The position numbers and the translations under genes are program-made. A stretch of DNA of 64,000 nucleotides. Origin: JAJVIP01 sp964405835 (GTDB lineage: Bacteria; Elusimicrobiota; Elusimicrobia; F11). The stretch spans positions 1-64,000 of the forward strand of contig CAYOPN010000005.1 in assembly GCA_964405835.1 (NCBI GenBank), given 5' to 3'. Below are positions 7,653-14,258 of the stretch, piece by piece. Position 1 is the stretch's first letter, and each line of letters opens with the position of its first letter. A model generated the notes under the pieces. It was not told the DNA's origin and searched no databases. It was given only the letters and a program-made list of their open reading frames with translations.

Positions 7653-9128
7653 ATGACCTCGACGTCATCCCCTAACGAACTTCCAAAGAAACAAATCTGG
7701 CAAGTCATCACGGCCTCCGCGGTCGGCACCATGATTGAGTGGTATGACTTCTATATTTTCGGCAGCCTCGCCACGATCATCTCCCCCCTCTTCTATCCCA
7801 AAGGCAACGACACACTCGCGCTCATCGCTTATCTCTCCACGTTCGCGGTCGGCTTTGTGGTGCGGCCGTTCGGTGCGCTTTTCTTCGGACGCATCGGCGA
7901 CGTGGTCGGCCGCAAATACGCTTTTCTCGTCACGCTGGTCATCATGGGCGGAGCGACCGCACTCGTTGGGTTTCTCCCCACGTACGCCACCATCGGTATT
8001 GCCGCTCCAATAATCCTTTTATTGATTCGCGTATTCCAGGGGCTGGCGCTCGGCGGTGAATATGGCGGCGCGGCCGTTTACGTCGCGGAACATGTACCGG
8101 ACGCGAAACGCGGTTTCTATACGAGCTTTATCCAAATCACCGCAACACTCGGGTTGTTCGTTTCGCTGGCCGTGATCCTCATCGTGCAGAACACCATGTC
8201 CAAAGAAGCGTTCGCGTTGTGGGGCTGGCGCATTCCATTTTTGATTTCGATCTTGCTGGTGCTGGTCTCGCTCTATATTCGCTTGCAGATGAAAGAATCC
8301 CCCATTTTCCAGCACATCAAGAGTTCCGGAATGACCTCGGCGCAGCCGCTCAAGGAAGCGTTCACGCACTGGAAGAATTTAAAAATTGTTTTGATTTCGC
8401 TGTTCGGCGCCACCGCGGGCCAAGGTGTCGTGTGGTACACGGGACAGTTCTTTGCGTTGTTCTATCTGCAAACAATCCTCAAAGTGGACGCGACCTCGGC
8501 CAATTGCGTGGTTTCGATTGCGTTACTCTTGGGCATGCCGTTCTTCGTTTTCTTTGGTGCGATTTCGGACAAAATTGGCCGCAAACACATCATGATGGCG
8601 GGCTGCTTAATCGCCGCGGTGTCTTACCTTCCTATATATAAGGCCATGCAAGCGGCGGCCGGCTCGAATGTGGTGACCGCGATCTCGCAAGCAAACCCCG
8701 TCACGGGTGCGGTGCATCTCACACCGCAAACGATTGTCGATGGCGTTATGCAACCGGCGCAGATGGTGTTGCCTTACACCGGCTTGGCCGATCTGATAAG
8801 CAACCCGATCGCATGGCAATTGATATTCCTGATTTTCATCCAAGTGTTTTTTGTGACCATGGTGTACGGGCCCATCGCGGCCTATCTCGTGGAAGCGTTC
8901 CCGGCCAAGATTCGCTACACCGCGCTTTCCCTGCCGTACCACATCGGCAACGGCGTGTTTGGCGGTCTGTTGCCGCTCATCGGAATAACCGTGATCGCGA
9001 AAACCGGCAACATTTACGGCGGGCTTTATTATCCGATCGTGGTGGCGAGTTTAACGTTCGTGGTCGGTTCAATTTTTCTCAAAGAAACCAGGCACGTGTT
9101 GATCTGGAAGGAAGTAGAAAAGAAGTAG
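7653..9128 (+). CDS. MFS transporter, metabolite:H+ symporter (ProP/ShiA-like)
   Basis: A 491-residue 12-helix permease of the metabolite:H+ symporter family. The N-terminus WYDFYIFGSLA, the loop motif GRIGDVVGRKYAF after helix 2 and its repeat GAISDKIGRKHIM after helix 8 mark the family. GGEYGGAAVYVAEHVP in helix 4-5 is typical of ProP/ShiA/KgtP-like members. I use the ATG at 7653; a TTG six bases earlier is also possible and neither has a clear ribosome binding site. It is divergent from the TIGR03546 gene and its stop (TAG) directly abuts the stop of the response regulator on the other strand, with no spacer. Substrate unknown; an organic acid or osmolyte is likely. Confidence 0.88.
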   Translation: MTSTSSPNELPKKQIWQVITASAVGTMIEWYDFYIFGSLATIISPLFYPKGNDTLALIAYLSTFAVGFVVRPFGALFFGRIGDVVGRKYAFLVTLVIMGGATALVGFLPTYATIGIAAPIILLLIRVFQGLALGGEYGGAAVYVAEHVPDAKRGFYTSFIQITATLGLFVSLAVILIVQNTMSKEAFALWGWRIPFLISILLVLVSLYIRLQMKESPIFQHIKSSGMTSAQPLKEAFTHWKNLKIVLISLFGATAGQGVVWYTGQFFALFYLQTILKVDATSANCVVSIALLLGMPFFVFFGAISDKIGRKHIMMAGCLIAAVSYLPIYKAMQAAAGSNVVTAISQANPVTGAVHLTPQTIVDGVMQPAQMVLPYTGLADLISNPIAWQLIFLIFIQVFFVTMVYGPIAAYLVEAFPAKIRYTALSLPYHIGNGVFGGLLPLIGITVIAKTGNIYGGLYYPIVVASLTFVVGSIFLKETRHVLIWKEVEKK

Positions 9129-9515
9129 TTACTTGGGCAGGAGTTTCTGGATTTTCGCGAGCAAGCGCTCGTTCGTGAAAGGTTTGCTGATGTAATCGTT
9201 GGCGCCGGCCTCAAATGCTTTATCGATGTCTCCCACCATTTGCAGCGCGGTCAAAACCACCACCGGCGTTTTCTTCGTGTCTTCGTTGCTGCGCAGCACA
9301 TGGCAGACTTCGTATCCATCCATTTTCGGCATCATGAGATCCAACAAAATCAAATCCGGCTTTTCGGACCGCGCTTTTTCAACCGCTTCCTGCCCATTGA
9401 CCGCCGTAACGACGTCGTAACCCGCCATATCGAGACGGAGTTTGAGGCTGTCCGCGATATCGGGCTCGTCGTCCACCACGAGAATTTTCTTTTTACCGCT
9501 GCTAAAGAGTCCCAT
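9129..9515 (-). CDS. Single-domain response regulator
   Basis: A 128-residue CheY-like receiver domain with nothing attached. The acidic pair DDEPD (15-19), phosphoacceptor D59 in LLDLMMPKMDG, the switch threonine in VVVLTA and the lysine in ISKPF are all present. It follows the hybrid histidine kinase with a one-base gap, so they are one operon. Without an output domain it most likely acts by protein contact or in a phosphorelay. The N-terminal seven residues MGLFSSG look unstructured. Confidence 0.93.
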   Translation of the reverse strand: MGLFSSGKKKILVVDDEPDIADSLKLRLDMAGYDVVTAVNGQEAVEKARSEKPDLILLDLMMPKMDGYEVCHVLRSNEDTKKTPVVVLTALQMVGDIDKAFEAGANDYISKPFTNERLLAKIQKLLPK

Positions 9516-9516
9516 G

Positions 9517-10680
9517 CTAGGCCGCCTTCTCGTCCGAGGACGAAGGGAGAGACGGAATTAGAAACAGAAACTTGCTGCCTTTTCCCATGGTGGATTCCAC
9601 CCAAATTTTCCCGTTGTGCTGGGAAATGATTTCCTTGCAGATCGCGAGGCCGAGTCCAATTCCCTGGGTGGCCGAATCCGAATCCCGCTGCCGACGAATC
9701 TGACGAAAGCGCTCGAAGATGGTCTCCTGATGCTCGGGCGCAATGCCGGCGCCCGTGTCCGCCACCGAGAATTCCACATCGCCGCCTTTCGCGCGCATCG
9801 TGACGATGATCTTTCCACCGGCGGGCGTGTACTTGATCGCGTTCGACAACAAATTGGTGAGCACACGCTCTACGTGCCGCGAATCCGCCCACACCGGCGT
9901 GGGGTTATCGGGAACCTCGGCCGAAAGCAACAATCCTTTTTCCTGGGCCAGACCGGCCAAGTTATCGACCGTCGTTCGCACCAGCGACTTGGCTTCCACG
10001 AGGCCGCGGCGGATTTCGGTTTTTCCGGATTGAAGTTTGGAGAGGTCCAAGATGTCGTTGATCATATCGTGAAGCCGCTGCGCGTGGCCATTTATTTTCT
10101 TGACCCATTTCTTCTGGTCATCCGACATGGATCCGAGCGCTCCGTCCAGCATGTTGTTCGTGGACGACATGATCACCGTGAGCGGCGTGCGCAACTCGTG
10201 CGACACCGTTGAAACGAACTCGGACTTGAGTGCGTTCAACCGCAAAAGTTCGCGGTTTTTCTCCTTCATTTCCTCCATCACGCGGTGCCGCTCAATTGCG
10301 TAATGCACCACGCGCGCGAGCACGTTCGCATCCAACCGGGATTTGTTCAGGTAGTCCTGCGCGCCGCATTTGACCGCTTCCATCGCGAGCGCTGTGTCTT
10401 CGCGCGCCGTCAAAATAACAACCGGCAGCGAATGATTTTGTTTGTTGAGTTCGTTCAGCGCGGCCAAGCCTTTGTTGCCTTTGATGGTGAGGTCGAGCAG
10501 GACCAACTCAAAACGTTCTTTGCCCAATTGCCCAATACCTTGTTTCAGGTCCTTCGCGACGACCAATTCATAGGACGCATCCTTGATGTCGGCCGACATC
10601 ATGCGGAGGGTCAGCACGTCCTTCGCGCTGTCGGATATCAGCAGGAGTTTTGGGTTGTTCTTGGGGGCCGGTTCACGCAC
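9517..10680 (-). CDS. Receiver-histidine kinase hybrid (REC-HisKA-HATPase)
   Basis: A 387-residue cytoplasmic kinase without membrane segments. Domains in order: receiver (10-125; phosphoacceptor D63 in LLDLTIKG), a coiled linker (about 126-150), HisKA with the phosphorylated H161 in VSHELRTPLT, and HATPase_c with N-box NLLSNAIKYTP, G1 DTGAGI and G2 GIGLGLAICKEI. The start codon is GTG at 10680, just inside the end of the mutL-side island; no in-frame ATG lies upstream. An N-terminal receiver suggests that it is controlled by another kinase. It forms an operon with the single-domain regulator. Confidence 0.92.
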   Translation of the reverse strand: MREPAPKNNPKLLLISDSAKDVLTLRMMSADIKDASYELVVAKDLKQGIGQLGKERFELVLLDLTIKGNKGLAALNELNKQNHSLPVVILTAREDTALAMEAVKCGAQDYLNKSRLDANVLARVVHYAIERHRVMEEMKEKNRELLRLNALKSEFVSTVSHELRTPLTVIMSSTNNMLDGALGSMSDDQKKWVKKINGHAQRLHDMINDILDLSKLQSGKTEIRRGLVEAKSLVRTTVDNLAGLAQEKGLLLSAEVPDNPTPVWADSRHVERVLTNLLSNAIKYTPAGGKIIVTMRAKGGDVEFSVADTGAGIAPEHQETIFERFRQIRRQRDSDSATQGIGLGLAICKEIISQHNGKIWVESTMGKGSKFLFLIPSLPSSSDEKAA

Positions 10681-10694
10681 CGGTTAAGTATAAG

Positions 10695-10786
10695 GCGGGA
10701 GGGGATGGGGTCAAGTCTGGGATTTGTGACATTCACCTTTTCCATTTACATTCGTTTGTCACAAATCCCAGACTTGACCCCTCCCG
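10695..10786. repeat. Palindromic element, family H copy 1
   Basis: A large inverted repeat upstream of the histidine kinase start. The arms carry GGGTCAAGTCTGGGATTTGT (left) and its complement (right), with a 27-base loop at 10731-10757. The left arm has six extra bases (ATGGGG) relative to the right. The loop is recognisably the reverse complement of the loop of copy 2 at 12363-12449, so the two are inverted copies of one element, not chance hairpins. It sits between two opposite reading segments of the island and could also form a transcription stop. Confidence 0.9.
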
Positions 10787-10810
10787 CTCCCGAAGTGTAG
10801 GGGTCATTTA

Positions 10811-11314
10811 TCAATCCCCATCTTGGTTAAACCATTTATTGAACTCGTAAAAATCATTATCTAGTCCCCCATTTAACAAATAGCCGTCAACTGCCTGCAG
10901 GTTGTCCGAAATCATCAAGGCTAAATGCCCGGCTGTCTGTTGCTCTGAACAGGCTGGACTTTTTAATGCTTCATCTTGTTGTTTGCGAAGGAATTCTATA
11001 AATGCGAAGGGATCTGTGCTAAGAGGAAGTCCATATCTCGCAAGCATACGGGCATAGTCTCTCTCGGCTATACTACGCTCATTCAAATGCTCTGCTAACG
11101 CGTATCCATCCATCAAGCTGGTATCAGTAGTCAATAATGCCATGAGATGGTGAACGAACTCAAATTCATTATCTATTTCAATAAATCTTATTCGGCAATG
11201 GTCGACAGGAAAGGATGCTATGGTAGTTGTTGGGTTCTCATTTAGCCTACTGCGCGCGTTGGAAATATCCAAAAAGTTAACGAAAACAACAAATACTAAT
11301 AGGTATTTTTTCAT
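10811..11314 (-). CDS. Hypothetical exported protein
   Basis: A 167-residue protein I do not recognise. It begins with a signal peptide (MKKYLLVFVVFVNFLDISNA, about 20 residues) and has a well-placed Shine-Dalgarno AAAGGAG about eight bases before the ATG, which is rare in this window. The mature part is acidic and mostly helical, with two cysteines lost to one (SPACSEQQ). Base composition is clearly richer in A+T than the flanking genes, as is the following intergenic stretch, which suggests recent acquisition. It lies in the repeat-punctuated island beside mutL. Confidence 0.6.
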   Translation of the reverse strand: MKKYLLVFVVFVNFLDISNARSRLNENPTTTIASFPVDHCRIRFIEIDNEFEFVHHLMALLTTDTSLMDGYALAEHLNERSIAERDYARMLARYGLPLSTDPFAFIEFLRKQQDEALKSPACSEQQTAGHLALMISDNLQAVDGYLLNGGLDNDFYEFNKWFNQDGD

Positions 11315-11474
11315 AAACGTTCTCCTTTAAATTATTGCCATGACAACAAAATAAATGGATTTGGCTTAAGTTTTCATTTGTTTTGGATTAATTTTTAAAG
11401 AATTTTTAAGGAAGCAATTGCGAAATGGGGGATATTTTTCGATAGGAGTTTGCGCAGCGTTTTTAATAGTAGCG
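11315..11474. other. Intergenic stretch, AT-rich, no feature seen
   Basis: Upstream region of the hypothetical exported protein, part of a 377-base gap without an intact gene. It is AT-rich, with a run of short A/T tracts, and presumably holds the promoter of that gene; I could not point to a convincing -35/-10 pair. Confidence 0.4.
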
Positions 11475-11537
11475 GGTGCCGTTAATGACAACTGACAAAC
11501 TGGGTTGGAGGGATTGTCAGTTGTCATTAACGGCACC
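11475..11537. repeat. Palindromic element, family I copy 1
   Basis: Perfect 24-base inverted repeat: left arm 11475-11498 begins GGTGCCGTTAATGACAACTG, right arm 11514-11537 is its exact complement, loop of 15 bases. A diverged copy lies at 63838-63889 and a half copy at 12108-12127. Directly after it the short motif CGGCACCGCTTTT occurs twice in tandem. Confidence 0.92.
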
Positions 11538-11555
11538 GCTTTTCGGCACCGCTTT

Positions 11556-11651
11556 TTAACGGCGGAAGCGGCGGTCGAGGTCGGTGTAGGGGAAGCGGAC
11601 GACCGTGGGGCGGCCGTGGGGGCAGGTGAAGGGCGAGTCGCAGAGCGCTAG
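11556..11651 (-). pseudogene. Duplicated 3' fragment of mutL
   Basis: Ninety-six bases that repeat the end of mutL. Read on the minus strand they encode LALCDSPFTCPHGRPTVVRF and then PYTDLDRRFRR and a stop; intact mutL ends with the same segment but VRL for VRF and one extra alanine. The match starts abruptly at GCGCTAG on the upstream side, where a half copy of repeat family H begins. It has no start or catalytic core and is a relic. It shows that the island between here and the real mutL end arose with a duplication of the mutL terminus. Confidence 0.92.
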
Positions 11652-11654
11652 AGC

Positions 11655-11689
11655 GGATGGGGTCAAGTCTGGGATTTGTTACATCCACC
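11655..11689. repeat. Palindromic element, family H half copy
   Basis: A 35-base segment containing GGGTCAAGTCTGGGATTTGT followed by TACATCCACC. It is identical to the complement of the right half of the family H copy at 12363-12449, loop edge included, but the other arm is absent. It directly abuts the mutL fragment and the end of the DUF6188-like gene. Confidence 0.85.
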
Positions 11690-11691
11690 GC

Positions 11692-12048
11692 CTACACATT
11701 GATTCCACCGGGCTCAATTGCGAACGATTCGTATTGTGACGTGTCATCGAACACTTTAAGTTCGTGACCGGTTGAGAACAAAAGGGAAAATGACCGGGGA
11801 GCGTCAATTGCGTAGGAGGATACGTCTGCGTTTAGAACCACGTGCACGCGGTACTCCTGCCGTTGCTGATTATCTTTTGACTCATCGAGGAGCATTCCGT
11901 TCTTATCTCGAAGTTCCCAGCGGCCAGACACGGACACAGTCCCCGCCTTTCCGAAGATAAAGTGAACACCGTCCACGCCGATGGCAATTTGGAGCAGAGT
12001 GTCGCCTACAAACCTCTGAAGTGGCAGATCTTTTGGAACACCGTACAT
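11692..12048 (-). CDS. Small protein resembling DUF6188 (possible immunity-like)
   Basis: A 118-residue cytoplasmic protein starting MYGVPKDLPLQRFVGDTL. The pattern of an early FxGxxLxQI, a mid-protein SGRWELRD strand and a C-terminal LLFSTGHELKVFDDTSQYESFAI resembles DUF6188, small beta-rich proteins sometimes encoded near toxins. This is a pattern judgement, not a database hit. It sits inside the repeat island, between a family H half copy and a family I half copy. Confidence 0.55.
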   Translation of the reverse strand: MYGVPKDLPLQRFVGDTLLQIAIGVDGVHFIFGKAGTVSVSGRWELRDKNGMLLDESKDNQQRQEYRVHVVLNADVSSYAIDAPRSFSLLFSTGHELKVFDDTSQYESFAIEPGGINV

Positions 12049-12107
12049 AGACCAATCCTATCTTAAACCAAGCAATGCATTGCCGCGGGTGATTCATCAT
12101 AACAGCA

Positions 12108-12127
12108 GGTACCGTTGATGACAACCA
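12108..12127. repeat. Palindromic element, family I half copy
   Basis: Twenty bases, GGTACCGTTGATGACAACCA, matching one arm of family I with one or two changes; no facing arm follows. It lies just upstream of the DUF6188-like gene and just after the next small gene. Confidence 0.65.
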
Positions 12128-12142
12128 GGTTTACCCCCTCGG

Positions 12143-12451
12143 TTAGGCTTGGATGGCAATAAGGCGGGCGTGTATTTCTTTTAAACGGACCATATCGGCA
12201 ATATCCAGAGGAATGGACATGCGCGTTATTTCATTGAGCAACAAACGCATCGTTAAATTAATCTGCGGTATGTTCTTCAAAAGCTCCAATTTTTTCTGCA
12301 GGTCTTCGTTGAAATCAATACTTTTGGCAACAAACAGCGTCACATCATTAACATCGGGTTCCGGGGATGGGGTCAAGTCTGGGATTTGTGACAAACGAAT
12401 GGAAATTGTGAAGGTGGATGTAACAAATCCCAGACTTGACCCCATCCCCAA
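12143..12451 (-). CDS. Small hypothetical protein with a repeat-encoded N-terminus
   Basis: The frame encodes 102 residues, but the first 30 or so are translated from repeat family H. The likely original protein is the remaining 67 or so residues from VNDVTLFVAKSIDFNEDLQ to the end, helical and hydrophobic, of no recognised family. No start codon is evident inside that part with a ribosome binding site. It may be a gene whose 5' end was replaced by the repeat, hence either a remnant or a repeat-fused gene. The only support for coding is the open frame and helical amphipathic pattern. Confidence 0.4.
   Translation of the reverse strand: MGMGSSLGFVTSTFTISIRLSQIPDLTPSPEPDVNDVTLFVAKSIDFNEDLQKKLELLKNIPQINLTMRLLLNEITRMSIPLDIADMVRLKEIHARLIAIQA
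12363..12449. repeat. Palindromic element, family H copy 2
   Basis: Inverted repeat with 30-base arms (12363-12392 and 12420-12449) around a 27-base loop; left arm contains GGGTCAAGTCTGGGATTTGT. It begins six bases after the mutL stop codon and is inverted relative to copy 1 at 10695-10786. It may also act as the mutL terminator hairpin. Confidence 0.92.
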
Positions 12452-12455
12452 ATGA

Positions 12456-14258
12456 TTAGGCGCGGCGGAAGCGGCGGTCGAGGTCGGTGTAGGGCAGGCG
12501 GACCACCGTGGGGCGGCCGTGGGGGCAGGTGAAGGGTGAGTCGCAGAGCGCTAGTTGGCGGATGATGGTGTGGCAGGCGTTGAGGTCGAGCGGGTCGCCG
12601 GCTTTGATGGACGCTTTGCAAGCGGTCATGGCCGCCAAGCGGTGGTCCAAGTCCTGGGCGCGGCTGTTGGATGTCAGCTCGTCGGTGAGGCCGTCCAGCA
12701 ACGAATGCAAATCAAATTTTTCCCGGATTCCCGCCGGCGTGCCTTTCACGAGGAACGTGCTGCCGCCGAACGGCTCGATAATAAATCCCATCTTCGTAAG
12801 CGTTTCCAGACTGGCGTTCACGTGCGGCACCAATGACAACGCCACTTCCCACGTAAAAGGGACCAACAACATCTGCACCTGTCGCTTGGCCGACTTGATA
12901 TTGAACAAAAGCCGCTCGTAAGCTGCTTGTTCGGCCGCCGCGTGTTGATCAACCAGAATCAATCCGCTGCGCGTCTGCGCGACGATGTACATCTTCTTCA
13001 CTTGCGCCAACACCAGCAATTCCGCGTCGCGCAAATCGGACAACTCGGGCCGTTCTTCAGGCGAAGGCGTGAATCCGGGGAGCGGAAGCACTTGGTCGCC
13101 GGGCTGTTTGGCGACCGGTGTATTAATAGGAGCATATGGTTGTTGCGCCGGGCGTTCACTTGCGCGCGGCGGTGCCGGTGGCGGAGCTAAAAAGTCTCCT
13201 CGTTTTGAAAATTCCCCCACGCGGACTTCCGTTGGAGACAGCGTGCCGCCCCGCAACGCCACTTTGACACCCGCGTGCAGGAACGCGAAGAGTTCGCTTT
13301 CGTGCGTGAGTTTGACCTCGCGCTTGGACGGATGCACGTTTACGTCTACCATCGCGGGATCAACTTCAAGGAAAAGCGTCCATGCCGGATGGCGTAGCGA
13401 TGGCAATTCTCCCATGTAAGCGTCGTAAATGGCGCGCGCGAGGCGGCGGTTCATGACCGGCCGCCGGTTGATGTAGAGAAATTGGTACCGCGTTGTGGAC
13501 TGGTGCGCGTCCTGCGCGCTCACCACGCCACCTACGCGAAAATGCTCGTTCTGATGGAACACGGTCAAAAGCCCCCGCGCCCAGCGCGGGCCCCACGCTT
13601 CGGTGAGACGCGCTTTCACGGCATCCGGCCGCGTTTCCGCGGAGTTCTCTTTGGCCGCGCGGAACACCACGGGTTTCCCCTTTTCGGTCTGCAGCTCGAA
13701 CGTGACGCCGGTGGCCGAGAAAATCATTTCCTCGATCACGCGCAGGCACTGCGCGCGTTCGGTGGTGTCGGACTTCAAAAACTTGAACCGGGCCGGCGTG
13801 TTGAAGAAAATATCGCGCACATCGATGGTTGTACCGGGCTCGCGCGCGACGGGCCGCTCCGAAACCAGCTTCCCGCCTTCGATAACGAACTCCCATCCGT
13901 TCGATTCCTCTTCAGCGCGGGTCGTGAGCGTGAGCCTTGAGACGGCCGCGATGCTCGGCAGCGCTTCACCGCGGAAACCAAACGTGCGGATCGCATCCAG
14001 GTCTTCAAGACGGGAAATTTTTGAGGTGGCATGGCGGCGGAGCGCGAGCAACGCGTCCTCTTTGGTCATGCCACAGCCGTTGTCGGCAATCATGATGCGT
14101 GTGCGGCCCGCGCCTTCGATCGCGACAGCGATATGGTCGGCGCCCGCGTCGAGGCTGTTTTCGACGAGCTCCTTGATTATCGAAGCGGGGCGCTCCACCA
14201 CCTCGCCCGCGGCGATCCTCGCAACCAAGTCCTCGGGTAGTTGACGAACGCGGGGCAT
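12456..14258 (-). CDS. mutL: DNA mismatch repair protein MutL (endonuclease type)
   Basis: A 600-residue MutL. The N-terminal GHKL ATPase has E39-type motif IKELVENSLDAGA, DNGCGM and TFGFRGEALPSI. The C-terminal nicking endonuclease site is intact: DQHAAAEQAAYE (about 436-447) fits DQHA-x2-E-x4-E, with ACKASIKAG and CPHGRP (about 576) completing the metal site. So strand discrimination probably uses MutL nicking, not MutH. A linker rich in proline (about 350-400) joins the halves. The start overlaps the mutS stop as TAATG. The 3' end is followed by a palindrome and a duplicated copy of its last 30 codons lies 800 bases downstream. Confidence 0.97.
   Translation of the reverse strand: MPRVRQLPEDLVARIAAGEVVERPASIIKELVENSLDAGADHIAVAIEGAGRTRIMIADNGCGMTKEDALLALRRHATSKISRLEDLDAIRTFGFRGEALPSIAAVSRLTLTTRAEEESNGWEFVIEGGKLVSERPVAREPGTTIDVRDIFFNTPARFKFLKSDTTERAQCLRVIEEMIFSATGVTFELQTEKGKPVVFRAAKENSAETRPDAVKARLTEAWGPRWARGLLTVFHQNEHFRVGGVVSAQDAHQSTTRYQFLYINRRPVMNRRLARAIYDAYMGELPSLRHPAWTLFLEVDPAMVDVNVHPSKREVKLTHESELFAFLHAGVKVALRGGTLSPTEVRVGEFSKRGDFLAPPPAPPRASERPAQQPYAPINTPVAKQPGDQVLPLPGFTPSPEERPELSDLRDAELLVLAQVKKMYIVAQTRSGLILVDQHAAAEQAAYERLLFNIKSAKRQVQMLLVPFTWEVALSLVPHVNASLETLTKMGFIIEPFGGSTFLVKGTPAGIREKFDLHSLLDGLTDELTSNSRAQDLDHRLAAMTACKASIKAGDPLDLNACHTIIRQLALCDSPFTCPHGRPTVVRLPYTDLDRRFRRA

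Noticed and set aside
10695..12449. CRISPR array
   Set aside because: The repeats are palindromes in opposite orientations with genes between them, with no regular spacers and no cas genes.
10681..12455. Insertion sequence or prophage
   Set aside because: No transposase, integrase or phage gene is present; only non-coding palindromes and small unknown genes.
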